Source: Phycisphaerae bacterium RAS2 (GTDB taxonomy: Bacteria > Planctomycetota > Phycisphaerae > UBA1845 > UTPLA1). Taken from it: a stretch of 64,000 nt of DNA. The notes under the pieces are model-generated. The model worked only from the letters and a program-made list of their open reading frames with translations, did no database searches and was not told where the DNA came from. Position numbers and translations under genes: made by a program. This document shows, in pieces, positions 18,167 through 27,465 of this stretch. Position 1 is the stretch's first letter; every line of letters starts with the position of its first letter. The stretch is from assembly GCA_007753915.1 (NCBI GenBank), contig CP036352.1:3845306-3909305 (forward strand), in the 5' to 3' direction.

Positions 18167-19312
18167 TCACTCACAAGCATCTGGAATATCATTTTCATTT
18201 TCATCGGGCAAGTCATCGTAGATGCCTTCAAAGACATCGCGATCATTAGCGCTTATTACACCGTCTAAATCAAAATCTGCTCGTGGCGTATAACCTGTCT
18301 GTTCAATCTCGACGGCGCCGGTCAAGTTTTTCATCATATCTTCGTCGTCGGGGCAAACATTCCCGTCTCCATTAATATCGCCATCATGCCGTGGAAATGC
18401 ATCCGCATTGACTGAAAGTGATGCATATTCGTAGCCTTCCTTTCCAAGTGCGTCAACGCATTCAAGAGTCCATGTATTGCCATCCCAGCCGGTTGAACTA
18501 CAGCTAGAGAAAAGTGATCCGAGCGTAATTGTCGAATATCCATTCACTGGATCGTAAACTTCAGCTAGAACTCCGTGCTTTCGAGACACATCCCCGCCTC
18601 CCTCGACGACTATTTCAACGAATGAAACCTCGATCAACTCGAGCGTTGACGTAGATGAGCTACCGCTACACGTCGCATGTATCTCGCCATAGTTTCTATA
18701 GAACCTAACGGTCGAAGCCATCCCAATAGTACCGCACGGTTCCTCGAAAACGACCATCGAACTCGCGCCACCGCCTGAACTACTCATTGCAAGGGCTAAT
18801 CCTTCGACGTGCATTGTCTGATCACCAGGGCAAGTACAGTTTCCAACTATTGTGTGATGCCCCTCCCACTTCTGAAGGTGTGATCCAACATCCACATTAA
18901 CGCCCCCGCCTGCGGCGTAGCTCATTGCACCACCCCCGGTACTGACATCTAAGGGGCATGGTTGAATTGGTGAGCTGGATGAATTGGCGGCCGCAGCCCA
19001 ACCCGAATCGAAATCCGCGTCAGAATCATAGTCAGCAGATGAGCACTCCCAAGGCTCCCCGCAGTCGAGGCCGCTCAGTTCGTTAACATAGAACGAACTT
19101 GCACGGGTGTGTGCGCTACTAATGCTTAGGTCAATCCAGCAATTGGTATAGGTTAGCATGCTATCTACTTCAATCCCTCGCGTTGAATTCGTAAAAGTCT
19201 GACTTTGAGAATAGCATTGGCCACATTGTGCGCGGACGTCATGTACAGACAAAAGGATCAATGAGTAAACGGGGACCACAAGGCCGAACTGTTTAACTCT
19301 CTTTGTGTTCAT
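18167..19312 (-). CDS. Secreted dockerin-like protein of unknown function
   Basis: A 381-residue protein. The start at 19312 has GGAGACG about ten bases upstream and exposes a signal peptide (MNTKRVKQFGLVVPVYSLIL, cleavage near VRA-QC). The C-terminus carries paired Ca-binding loops (DINGDGNVCPDDEDM and ADFDLDGVISANDRDV), a dockerin-like module, and ends DENENDIPDACE, a tail frequent in planctomycete secreted proteins. The middle is Ser/Gly-rich and Cys-containing, with no enzyme fold recognised. The gene is AT-richer than its neighbours. It is convergent with the prepilin, whose terminator lies in the gap. Confidence 0.8.
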   Translation of the reverse strand: MNTKRVKQFGLVVPVYSLILLSVHDVRAQCGQCYSQSQTFTNSTRGIEVDSMLTYTNCWIDLSISSAHTRASSFYVNELSGLDCGEPWECSSADYDSDADFDSGWAAAANSSSSPIQPCPLDVSTGGGAMSYAAGGGVNVDVGSHLQKWEGHHTIVGNCTCPGDQTMHVEGLALAMSSSGGGASSMVVFEEPCGTIGMASTVRFYRNYGEIHATCSGSSSTSTLELIEVSFVEIVVEGGGDVSRKHGVLAEVYDPVNGYSTITLGSLFSSCSSTGWDGNTWTLECVDALGKEGYEYASLSVNADAFPRHDGDINGDGNVCPDDEDMMKNLTGAVEIEQTGYTPRADFDLDGVISANDRDVFEGIYDDLPDENENDIPDACE

Positions 19313-19470
19313 TACAGGCGTCTCCTTGCTTCTGACAATTAACCATGGTCGCGCCCCCATGTTGACAGGAATGTGAACGCCTCTGCTGGTTTTGTCAATC
19401 ATCGACTAACAATCTGCCCGAGATAACAAGGCGACGGGACCAAACTCAAACCGTACTTGTCCAATGCCGA

Positions 19471-20784
19471 TTATGAGCAATCCCTGAATGAGACAATAGA
19501 AAAGGCGGCATCACGCGTGCGATTCACGACGCCCAGCAGCTGAAGCGTGATCAGTTGTGAGGCGACCCGCCCCGGCGGCTCGCCGACTGCCTCGCAGATG
19601 TCATCCAAGGCCCGCGCGCCCTCACGGACCGCCGCAACGATTCGACCTTGCAACTCCGTCAACGCGGCCGCACCCGCCTGCGGCGGTTCGGTGCCCTCGC
19701 TCCCATGCGATGGAGATTCCGATCGGCCCGGCGGTTCGGACGAACCACTCTCTCCAGCCTGCATCAGCAGCGCGCCGGCCTCACCCAGTTCCGTGAGCAC
19801 ATCCTCCAGGCGCATGACCAGCTTGGCCGCGCCCTGACGGATCAGGTCATTCGTCCCCTCGGCATAGGGCGAATCGACCGGGCCGGGCACGGCGAAGACC
19901 TCCCGGTTGTATTCGTTTGCCAGTCGCGCCGTGATCAGCGCGCCGCTTCGCTGGGCCGCCTCGATCACCATCACCCCCAGCGAAAGCCCGGCGATGATGC
20001 GGTTGCGCGGCGGGAAGTTCTTCGCGTCGGGCGCAATCGTCATGGGCAACTCGCTGATCACCGCCCCCTGCACGGCGACCTCGCCCGCGAGGCCCTCCTG
20101 CTCTTGCGGGAACACGTGCGCCAGACCGCAGCCGGTGACGGCCAGCGTGCGCCCGCCGGCCTTGAGCGCGCCGCGATGCGCGAACGAGTCGATGCCGCGC
20201 GCCATGCCGGAGACGACGGTCATCCCCGCGCGCACCGAGAGGGCCGCAAAACGCTCGGCCTGCTCCGCGCCGTACCGCGAACAACGTCGCGAGCCGACAA
20301 TGGCCAGCGCCAGCCCGTCGGCCCGATCCAGCGATCCGCGGTAGTACAGACACGCCGGTGGGTCAGCGATCATCTTCAGAATCGCGGGGTACTCCGGATC
20401 GGCGAGGCAGAGGATTCGGCACCCGAGATCACCAGCGAGTCGCGCCTCCGCGTCGACGTCGACTTCGTCGCGATATCGCACGATGCTTTCCACGGTTTTC
20501 GCGCCGACGCGAAAGGCATTCTGAAGCCGGCCTGCGCCCGCGCGGAGCACGTCATCGATGCTGCCCAGCTCGCGAATAAGATTGCCGAATCGAATGCTGC
20601 CGACTTCGGGGCACAGGTGCAGCCGGAGGTATTTGAGCGCGATCGGCGAGGCAACGATTGAGTCGGTGGATGGAGTCGATGCCTCACTCGTCGCGGCGGG
20701 CGATGCTGCGGCGAATGCGTCCTGCGAATCAAACAGGGAACGTGCGTCGGCCATGAGCAAGTCGCTCCAAGTCAGAGCACTCAT
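19471..20784 (-). CDS. dprA: DNA-processing protein DprA
   Basis: DprA protects incoming single-stranded DNA and loads RecA during natural transformation. The Rossmann-like core is clear: AIVGSRRCSRYGAEQAERFA, SGMARGIDSFAHRGAL, ISELPMTIAPDAKNFPPRNRI, and ALITARLANEYNREVFAVPG. At 437 residues it has a Ser/Ala-rich N-terminal extension and a C-terminal winged-helix-like DML1 region. A start at 20754 has a better ribosome site (GGAG) than 20784. No com genes are in the window, but the presence of dprA suggests DNA uptake. Confidence 0.95.
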   Translation of the reverse strand: MSALTWSDLLMADARSLFDSQDAFAAASPAATSEASTPSTDSIVASPIALKYLRLHLCPEVGSIRFGNLIRELGSIDDVLRAGAGRLQNAFRVGAKTVESIVRYRDEVDVDAEARLAGDLGCRILCLADPEYPAILKMIADPPACLYYRGSLDRADGLALAIVGSRRCSRYGAEQAERFAALSVRAGMTVVSGMARGIDSFAHRGALKAGGRTLAVTGCGLAHVFPQEQEGLAGEVAVQGAVISELPMTIAPDAKNFPPRNRIIAGLSLGVMVIEAAQRSGALITARLANEYNREVFAVPGPVDSPYAEGTNDLIRQGAAKLVMRLEDVLTELGEAGALLMQAGESGSSEPPGRSESPSHGSEGTEPPQAGAAALTELQGRIVAAVREGARALDDICEAVGEPPGRVASQLITLQLLGVVNRTRDAAFSIVSFRDCS

Positions 20785-20864
20785 TTAGCCGCTTGAATGG
20801 AATTGTGTCAATGCCGTGGCGAGGCAGGGCGGGCGGAGAGCACCGCTTGGCTAACGGCAATGCA

Positions 20865-21335
20865 TCAACCCGCGACGGCTTCGGCAGGGCGTGGCTCGAA
20901 GAAACCTTCGTCGATGGGCTGGCGACCGGAGAAGCCGGCGTTGATCTCGTGCCAGAAAGCGATGCGATCCTCGCCCAGACGCCAGCAGAGTTCGATCTCC
21001 CGGCCCTGGTGCAGGCTGCGAAAGTCGATCAGGCCGATGCGCCAGTCTTTGATCTCGCAGCCGACGGCGGAGAGCTCCTCGGCCAAGTCGCGCAGCCTTT
21101 CCAGCTCAATGCCGTACTGGCGGGTTAGCTCTTCCTGCTTCTCGCGCGGCACGTCGGGCCGGCGAATGTGACACTTGTCTTCAAGAGACGACACGAGCTT
21201 ATGCTGGCGGACGATGTCGGCCACGATGCGCCGCACGAGCGGCAGTGTGCGATTGGCATGCTCCAGCGTAAAATGGCGACGGCGCGGCGCGGCGCGCGGC
21301 GGCCGAGGGGTGCGAATGGTGCCCGGCGAGTCCAT
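20865..21335 (-). CDS. DUF2203 domain protein
   Basis: A 156-residue cytoplasmic protein. The DUF2203 signature is present: FTLEHANRTLPLVRRIVADI, then EELSAVGCEIKDWRIGLIDF and ELCWRLGEDRIAFWHEINAG. The start at 21335 is chosen because GAGG lies six bases upstream. The family is alpha-helical with conserved Cys/Asp/Trp positions, and no function is established. It lies 80 bases upstream of dprA on the same strand and may share its transcript. Confidence 0.85.
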   Translation of the reverse strand: MDSPGTIRTPRPPRAAPRRRHFTLEHANRTLPLVRRIVADIVRQHKLVSSLEDKCHIRRPDVPREKQEELTRQYGIELERLRDLAEELSAVGCEIKDWRIGLIDFRSLHQGREIELCWRLGEDRIAFWHEINAGFSGRQPIDEGFFEPRPAEAVAG

Positions 21336-21620
21336 GTCTGCCTCAACAAACGTCGAAAATGGCGTCGCCGAGCGAGCCGGCGCCGCGTTCAATGCCCAGT
21401 CCGAAGTTACCAGTATGGCCCGACGATGTCAACGCAAACGGCGCGAAACTTCGCGCGCTTTTTCATGTCGCAATTCGCGCGCTCGCGCGCATCAGAAAGG
21501 TCCGTGAAAATCATTGCTCCGGACCGCGCGAATCACGCGACGGATCGTCGCATTTGAAATGCGGCGAGACGGTTATCGGGCACGATCCATCTTCACGACA
21601 CGAAGCCGCCTGCCGCTGCG

Positions 21621-22247
21621 TCAGCCCCCGCCCGCACGATTCGCCATCGCCTCCAGGCACGTCATACCGCAAAGCAATAACACCGAGCCCGCTACGACTA
21701 TCACCGCCACAATCGCCGGCCAGCGCGGCTGCTTCTTGTTCACAACTCCGATGATGCCGGTCACGAGCGCCGTGAGGTAGGCGACGATACCCAGGCACGC
21801 CATGCCGCTTGCGGTCATCACAGACGGGGGTGCCTGACCGCTCGCTTGAATCTCCCCCAATCGCTTCTGAAGCTCCGCGGTCGTCTTAATTCCTTCCGAT
21901 GCGATCCACGAACCATACACAAAGGCGGTCGCAATGATGCAAATCACGCTTAAAATCGCGAAGACAAGGGCCACCCAGCCGATCGTGTTGCGCCCAGTCG
22001 GGAGCGGCGACCCCATCGTTCCGTGGGTCAGCGGCGACAGCGTGCCGCCGGATGCCGGCTGCGGCGCCGCGCCCAGCGGCCCCGCCTCGCGCATCGCCCC
22101 GCCGCTCGGCATGCGCACGCTCGGGTCCGACGAGAACGGCGCAGTCACGACCTTGCGGCAATATGGACAGGTCACCGACTGATTCGCCGCGTCATCGTCC
22201 ACTTCGATTGGCTGATGACAGGCAGCGCAGAAGAACTGAATGGCCAT
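21621..22247 (-). CDS. Zinc-ribbon membrane protein of unknown function
   Basis: A 208-residue protein. An N-terminal zinc ribbon uses CAAC (residues 8-11) and CPYC (27-30), in the MJ0042/zf-ribbon style. A Pro/Gly-rich linker and three hydrophobic segments follow (about 92-112, 147-168, 178-197). This architecture is common in planctomycetes and is poorly characterised. Divergent or tandem partners are not informative. The gap 21336-21620 holds no other supported gene. Confidence 0.75.
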   Translation of the reverse strand: MAIQFFCAACHQPIEVDDDAANQSVTCPYCRKVVTAPFSSDPSVRMPSGGAMREAGPLGAAPQPASGGTLSPLTHGTMGSPLPTGRNTIGWVALVFAILSVICIIATAFVYGSWIASEGIKTTAELQKRLGEIQASGQAPPSVMTASGMACLGIVAYLTALVTGIIGVVNKKQPRWPAIVAVIVVAGSVLLLCGMTCLEAMANRAGGG

Positions 22248-22393
22248 GCAGAAGACTCACTGAACCGGCCCACAAGGCGGCACTGGGAAATCGTGTGAAC
22301 AGACGGAACAATTCCGCCGAAGGCCGACATGCTACCGACGGACCGGCGGCGGCTCAACCGAGCGGTCGATCCTGCGCCCGGCGTCAAATTGAA

Positions 22394-23695
22394 TCAGAAG
22401 AGCATGTTCACGAGAGCGGGTACATCGACGCCGTTGACCTGGCCATCGCCGTTCGCATCGGCGGTGAAGGTCTCACAGGGTTCAAGCCCCGGCGACTGGA
22501 GCAGCGCCTGAACAAACGGATCGACGTCGGTGATCTCGACAAGCTGGTTGCAATCCACGTCGCCGCGCAGGCACGCAGGCCCCCAGCGCGCCCAATAGTT
22601 CGCCGTCATGCTGTCTACCTGAAGGAACTGCCCGCCGACGTGCAGGTCTCCCGCGAAGGACGCCAGCGCACGGCCGGTGGCCGAGATGCCGCCGCCCAAC
22701 GCCTGCCAACTCGCACCGTTCCATCGGGCAATGCGGAAAGCCGATGCACCACCGGCCAGGATAAACTCGCCCGATGCGATCAGGTCGCCGCCCAGGCGTC
22801 CCAGCGCGACGACCGGTCCATTGATGCCCGCGTGGAGCGGCGACCATGCCGCGCCATCCCATCGCGCGATGTTGCTGCAGGGCGCGCCGCCGGCATGCGT
22901 GAAGTAACCGCCAGCGTAAAGGTCTCCCGCTTCGCTGCGCAACGCCAGCACCTGCGGCGTGCCCGCGCTGGTCACACCGCCGCCCAGCGCGTGCCACGCG
23001 CCGTCCCACCGCGCGATGCGATTTGCCGCTATGCCGCCGGCTGTCTGGAACTGCCCCGCGGCAATCAGACTGCCGTCGTGAACCGTGAGCGCAAAGACAA
23101 TCTCGACCGCGTCGGGGCCTCCCATGCCGCTGCCCAGTGCCTGCCAACCGCCGCCGGACGACCAGCGGGCAATGGCGCTCACCAGCGTACCTCCGGCGTT
23201 GGTAAAAACGCCGCCGACAACCAGCTCGCCGTTGTAGGAAGCCAGAGAATAGACAAACTCATTCAGCCCGGACCCCAGCGGCTGCCAGGCGCTGCCATCC
23301 CATCGTGCGACGCGGTTGCAGGCCGAGCCCCCCGCGCTCGTAAACGGACCGCCCGCGAACAACTCGCCTTCGTGCACCGCCAAGGCGCGCACGTCGGTAT
23401 TCATGCCGGAGCTGAAGGAGTGCCAGGCGCTGCCGTCCCACGCAGCGATGCGGGACGCACTTGTCCCGCCGACCTGCGTGAAGCTGCCGCCGATGACAAG
23501 CCACGGCGCCAGCGGCCCGGTACCGTCCGGGTCCCACGTTGTCATAGCATAAACGGGGCCGTTCGGGCCGCCCGCCAAAGGCGCTTCACGCCAGTCAAGC
23601 GGACAATCCGCCGCCAACGTATACGGCCCACTCCATGACACCATCAGTGCCACGGTGATAATGGCCGAGCAGCGGGTCCAGCAATGCGCTGTCAT
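22394..23695 (-). CDS. Secreted repeat protein with C-terminal dockerin
   Basis: A 433-residue protein. The start at 23695 follows a GAGG and opens a signal peptide (MTAHCWTRCSAIITVALMVS, cleavage near TLAA-DC). At least seven repeats of roughly 40-45 residues share the pattern GGxFTxAGG...IARWDGxxWxxLGxG, likely the blades of a beta-propeller. The C-terminus has two Ca-binding loops (DVDCNQLVEITDVDPFV, DANGDGQVNGVDVPALV), a dockerin type I module. It is probably secreted and cell-surface associated. The binding partner is unknown. Confidence 0.85.
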   Translation of the reverse strand: MTAHCWTRCSAIITVALMVSWSGPYTLAADCPLDWREAPLAGGPNGPVYAMTTWDPDGTGPLAPWLVIGGSFTQVGGTSASRIAAWDGSAWHSFSSGMNTDVRALAVHEGELFAGGPFTSAGGSACNRVARWDGSAWQPLGSGLNEFVYSLASYNGELVVGGVFTNAGGTLVSAIARWSSGGGWQALGSGMGGPDAVEIVFALTVHDGSLIAAGQFQTAGGIAANRIARWDGAWHALGGGVTSAGTPQVLALRSEAGDLYAGGYFTHAGGAPCSNIARWDGAAWSPLHAGINGPVVALGRLGGDLIASGEFILAGGASAFRIARWNGASWQALGGGISATGRALASFAGDLHVGGQFLQVDSMTANYWARWGPACLRGDVDCNQLVEITDVDPFVQALLQSPGLEPCETFTADANGDGQVNGVDVPALVNMLF

Positions 23696-23901
23696 GGTGG
23701 TGCCTCGGGTTTGGAACGGTTCGACACGAGCCGCGGCAACTCGCGCCATGGCATCGTACCGGAATCGCAGCGTGGACTCAAGCGATCCGGTGCGTAAACC
23801 GGCGCTCGTGAACCCCGGCCGGTGCGTGCGTTAGCGATTATAATGCCGCGTCGAATCGGCGCGCCGGGCCGCGCCGGTTCCTGCAATCACGAGGCGACAG
23901 C

Positions 23902-25332
23902 ATGCTGCATATTCCCATCCTGCGACACGGCAAGGCATATACAAGTGTCGATTCCATCGAGATCGTCCACCACGCGACCGGCGAGCCGCTCGCCCGCGTC
24001 AGCCAGGCGAACAGCGGCATGATCGCCCGAGACGTGCATCGCATGGATTGGCGCGGCCTGGAGCGATTTTCCGTCGCGGAATTGATGGCGATGAGCCGCA
24101 AGGCGGGCAAGCTGTTCACCACCGCCGCCCTGCCGCTGGGCGACTCGACGCAGTCCTTCGAAGATTACATTCACCAGCTTTCCGGTACGACCGGCATGCC
24201 GCAGGCGCTGTGCCGCGCCAATGCGCAAAAAATCTTCCGCATGTTTGATGAGATCGAACTGGTCGTCGCCGGGCTGACGCGCGGGTTTGATCTGTCCATT
24301 CTCGATCGCGGCTTCGGCAGCGACGACGGCCGCACGTTGAGCTACTTCCGCGAGGCGCGGACGTTCGGCGCGGTGCTCCCGAGCAATTCGCCCGGCGTGC
24401 ACTCGCTCTGGATGCCGGCCATCGCGCTGAAGACGCCGGTCGTGCTCAAGCCGGGCCGCGAGGAGCCGTGGTCGCCGCTTCGGATCATTGAAGCGTTCTG
24501 TGCCGCGGGCGTGCCGCGCGAGGCGTTTGGCTTCTACCCCACCGATCACGCCGGGGCGGGCGAACTGCTCCGCGTCGTCGATCGCGCCATGCTGTTCGGC
24601 GACGCCTCCACGACCCGGGCGTGGGCCAACGATCATCGCGTCGAGCTGCACGGACCCGGTTACTCGAAGGTCGTCCTCGGCGATGACGCCGCCGACGATT
24701 GGCAGAAATACGTCGACATCATGGTCACGTCCATCGTCGCCAACGGCGGCCGCTCGTGCATCAACGCGTCGGCCATCTGGACGCCGCGATACGGGCGCGA
24801 GATCGCCGACGCCGTCGCCCGCGAACTGGCAAAGGTTCGCGCCCTGCCGGCCGACGATCCCGACGCGAAGATCGCCGCGTTCGCCAATCCGAAAATGGCC
24901 GAGGCGATCAGCGGCGCAATCGACGCCGGCCTGCGCGACCCCGGCGCGACGGAGTTGACCGTCGTACATCGCGGTTCGCCGAGGCTCGCCACCATCGGGC
25001 GCTGTGCCTATTTGCTCCCCACCCTCATTCACTGCGAGGACCGCGAGCATCCGCTGGCCAATCGCGAGTTTCTGTTTCCATTCGCAACCGTGATCGAGTG
25101 CCCCACGCGCGACATGCCCGGCGCGATCGGCAAGTCACTGATCGTCTCCGCCATCACGGCTGACAAGGGCTTCGCCGCCGATCTGATGGCCTGCGGCGAT
25201 ATCGACCGGCTGAACATCGGCGCGATCCCAACGGTGCGCATCAGTTGGGACCAGCCGCACGAAGGAAATCTGTTCGAGCATTTGTATCGGCAGCGGGCGT
25301 TTCAATGTGAGTCGGCGTCTTGTGGTTGGTGA
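23902..25332 (+). CDS. Aldehyde dehydrogenase family protein
   Basis: A 476-residue NAD(P)-dependent ALDH-fold protein. The catalytic Cys is C286 in NGGRSCINAS. The cofactor-binding region VLPSNSPGVHSLWMPAIALK corresponds to the usual PWNFP segment. The sequence is divergent from well-known ALDHs and may act on acyl-CoA or a specific aldehyde. It was followed by an iron alcohol dehydrogenase, now separated by an inserted gene; such pairs interconvert an alcohol, its aldehyde and the acid. Substrate unknown. Confidence 0.85.
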   Translation: MLHIPILRHGKAYTSVDSIEIVHHATGEPLARVSQANSGMIARDVHRMDWRGLERFSVAELMAMSRKAGKLFTTAALPLGDSTQSFEDYIHQLSGTTGMPQALCRANAQKIFRMFDEIELVVAGLTRGFDLSILDRGFGSDDGRTLSYFREARTFGAVLPSNSPGVHSLWMPAIALKTPVVLKPGREEPWSPLRIIEAFCAAGVPREAFGFYPTDHAGAGELLRVVDRAMLFGDASTTRAWANDHRVELHGPGYSKVVLGDDAADDWQKYVDIMVTSIVANGGRSCINASAIWTPRYGREIADAVARELAKVRALPADDPDAKIAAFANPKMAEAISGAIDAGLRDPGATELTVVHRGSPRLATIGRCAYLLPTLIHCEDREHPLANREFLFPFATVIECPTRDMPGAIGKSLIVSAITADKGFAADLMACGDIDRLNIGAIPTVRISWDQPHEGNLFEHLYRQRAFQCESASCGW

Positions 25333-25364
25333 AAATATCGAAGTACGGGCCTCACAAGGGTTCA

Positions 25365-25916
25365 ATGACTATCGGAGAGTTCAACAAGGTGGGCGCGTAT
25401 AACGACAACTGTGGAGACATCTACGACGCGCTTAGGGCGCTTGTGGTAGAATTGGAGCAAGAGCAAGAGCTCTTGAATGATTCAGCGCTCAATGAGATGG
25501 CGCACTTGCTGCGATCCGCGGCTCAATTGGTTGAGTCATGTGCTCACCAAGAGCGGATCCCTGATCGTCAATCCATCAAGAGGGCCACCTTCACTACTAG
25601 GCATTGGTATTGCATCAGTGAAGAGGCGCTAGCGGAGATAGAAGAATTGTTGAAACAGGCGATGCAATGCATGCGTGGATTGCCTAGGTCCACGTCTGAA
25701 CTTGAACGGATAATTGAGTTTCGACAAATGTTGCGACGAGTGATTACGCGAAGGGCTGCACAGAATATTCTCATAAAACTCCCAAATGCAAAGATAATGA
25801 GGTATGCATGCGGGCTAAGAGAGAAAATAGCTAGTATTTTGAACCTCATTGACGAAACATGGGCCGCATTTAACAGTGAAACAATTGGGGGAACTGGTCA
25901 AGTGGATGATAGCTGA
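25365..25916 (+). CDS. AT-rich gene of unknown function between two dehydrogenases
   Basis: A 183-residue protein, mostly helical and charged, with no recognised domain. The start at 25365 (MTIGEFNKVG) lies 30 bases after the aldehyde dehydrogenase stop. Codon use is markedly AT-richer than both neighbours. Its end overlaps the start of the alcohol dehydrogenase by 11 bases, so the three are cotranscribed if it is expressed. The heptad-like region around residues 25-65 could be coiled coil. It could be a transferred cargo gene. Confidence 0.6.
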   Translation: MTIGEFNKVGAYNDNCGDIYDALRALVVELEQEQELLNDSALNEMAHLLRSAAQLVESCAHQERIPDRQSIKRATFTTRHWYCISEEALAEIEELLKQAMQCMRGLPRSTSELERIIEFRQMLRRVITRRAAQNILIKLPNAKIMRYACGLREKIASILNLIDETWAAFNSETIGGTGQVDDS

Positions 25917-27054
25917 CCTCCTTCAACATTCCGCCGTGCGGGTGACGTTCGGCGCGGGGACGCTTCACAAGCTGGGCGAGATCGCCGTCGAGCTGGGCGG
26001 CACGCGCGTGCTGCTCGTGACCGACCCCGGCATTCGCCGCGCGGGGCATGCCGATCGCGGCGCGGAGATTCTGCGCGACGCCGGTTTGGAAGTGACCGTC
26101 TTTCACGACGTGCACGAGAATCCCACGACGCACGTCGTCGACGCCGGCGTGCGAATCGCCCGCGAGCTGGGCATCGATCTCATCGTCGGCCTCGGCGGCG
26201 GCAGCAGCATGGACGCGGCCAAGGGCATCAACTTCCTGCTCACCAATGGCGGCCGCATGAGCGATTACTGGGGCGTCGGCAAGGCGTCGCAACCGATGCT
26301 GCCGCTCGTGGCCGTGCCCACGACAGCCGGCACCGGCAGCGAGGCGCAGTCGTTCGCGCTGATCACCGACCCCGACACGCATCAGAAGATGGCCTGCGGC
26401 GATGAGAAGGCGCTGCCCCGCGCGGCGATCCTCGACCCGGAGCTGACGGCAACCGCCCCGCACGCCGTTACGGCCGCGACCGGGATTGACGCCGTGGCGC
26501 ACGCCGTGGAGACGGCCGGCTGCAACCGGCGAAATGATTTATCGCGACGGATGTCGCGCGAGGCGTGGCGATTGCTGGATGCGGCGTTTGAGACGGTGAT
26601 GCGCGCAGCGGGAACCAACGGCGGGACGATCGACGGCGATCCCGAGATTGATACCGCGCGGCAGCGAATGCTCTTCGGCGCGCACCTCGCCGGCGTGGCG
26701 ATTGAGAAGTCGATGCTCGGCGCGGCACACTCGTGCGCCAATCCGTTGACCAGCGAGTTCGGAGTCGTGCACGGGCAGGCCGTCGGGCTGATGCTGCCGC
26801 ACGTGATTCGCTTCAACGCGGCCGACAGCGCGAATCCATACTCGGATCTGTGCGCAGACGCTCACATCCTCGCGGACCGGATCGACCACCTGCTCGCCGC
26901 CGCAGGCCTGCCGCGCTGCTTGTCGCAATTGGACATCCCCGCCGACGCGCTGCCGCGCCTCGCCGAACTCGCGGCGCAGCAATGGACCGCCCGATTCAAC
27001 CCGCGTCCGGTCGATGCCGACTTGTTGCTCTCCATCTATCGCGCGGCGTTGTGA
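25906..27054 (+). CDS. Iron-containing alcohol dehydrogenase
   Basis: A 382-residue group III dehydrogenase. The NAD-binding GLGGGSSMDAAKG, the substrate region PTTAGTGSEAQSF, and the metal ligands in GIDAVAHAVE (Asp, His) and SCANPLTSEFGVVHGQAV plus LMLPHV are all present. It oxidises an alcohol or reduces an aldehyde or ketone, with Fe or Zn. The ATG at 25906 has a GGGGGAA site upstream. It overlaps the upstream AT-rich gene by 11 bases and pairs functionally with the aldehyde dehydrogenase. Confidence 0.93.
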   Translation: MIADLLQHSAVRVTFGAGTLHKLGEIAVELGGTRVLLVTDPGIRRAGHADRGAEILRDAGLEVTVFHDVHENPTTHVVDAGVRIARELGIDLIVGLGGGSSMDAAKGINFLLTNGGRMSDYWGVGKASQPMLPLVAVPTTAGTGSEAQSFALITDPDTHQKMACGDEKALPRAAILDPELTATAPHAVTAATGIDAVAHAVETAGCNRRNDLSRRMSREAWRLLDAAFETVMRAAGTNGGTIDGDPEIDTARQRMLFGAHLAGVAIEKSMLGAAHSCANPLTSEFGVVHGQAVGLMLPHVIRFNAADSANPYSDLCADAHILADRIDHLLAAAGLPRCLSQLDIPADALPRLAELAAQQWTARFNPRPVDADLLLSIYRAAL

Positions 27055-27065
27055 TCCATGCGCCG

Positions 27066-27260
27066 CTACAGCACGTCCGCCGGCTGCCGCGCGTTCACGC
27101 AGTGCAGCGCTTCACTTCGCTCCATGAATCGCTCGACAATGTGCGCGACTTCCTCCGCAATGGCGAGCTGGCCTGCTCCGTGGACGCGCCCACATGATGC
27201 GTCCCGCAAGAGTGCGGGGCCGACCCGACCGGGTCCTTGAACTCGCTGTCCGTCGTGGCC
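27066..27260 (-). pseudogene. Frameshifted C-terminal remnant of D-3-phosphoglycerate dehydrogenase
   Basis: On the minus strand one frame gives EFKDPV...CGTHHVGASTEQA and the next frame continues QLAIAEEVAHIVERF...ALHCVN before a TAG at 27068-27066. THHVGASTEQA followed by an IAEEV helix and CVN is the C-terminal part of the SerA catalytic domain. Restoring one C in GCAGGCC(C)AGCTC would rejoin the frames. No Rossmann or active-site half can be found upstream. The piece is a degraded remnant of a serine-biosynthesis enzyme. The rest of the gap 27055-27465 has no supported gene. Confidence 0.68.
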
Positions 27261-27465
27261 AATTGAGGGACTTCCCGGCGGACCGCATGGGGCGCTCGAT
27301 GCAACGGGGATGCCACGGCCGTTCAACCCGCGACGCGCTCGGCTTCGGCGTTCACCGGGAATCGGGGGTGTGGAAATCCGCTCGCGATTTTGAGAACATC
27401 TCCACGGGATCGATCTCTTCAACCCAAACACGGTCCCGCGGCTGATGCCGGCGCGAGGGTCAACG

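Noticed and set aside
22052-23638. 528-codon plus-strand open frame
   Set aside because: It is antisense to the dockerin propeller gene and crosses the zinc-ribbon gene. Its product is Arg/Ala-rich with no domain, which is typical of antisense frames in GC-rich DNA.
23887-25050. 387-codon minus-strand open frame
   Set aside because: It mirrors the aldehyde dehydrogenase, whose catalytic motif and frame are clear.
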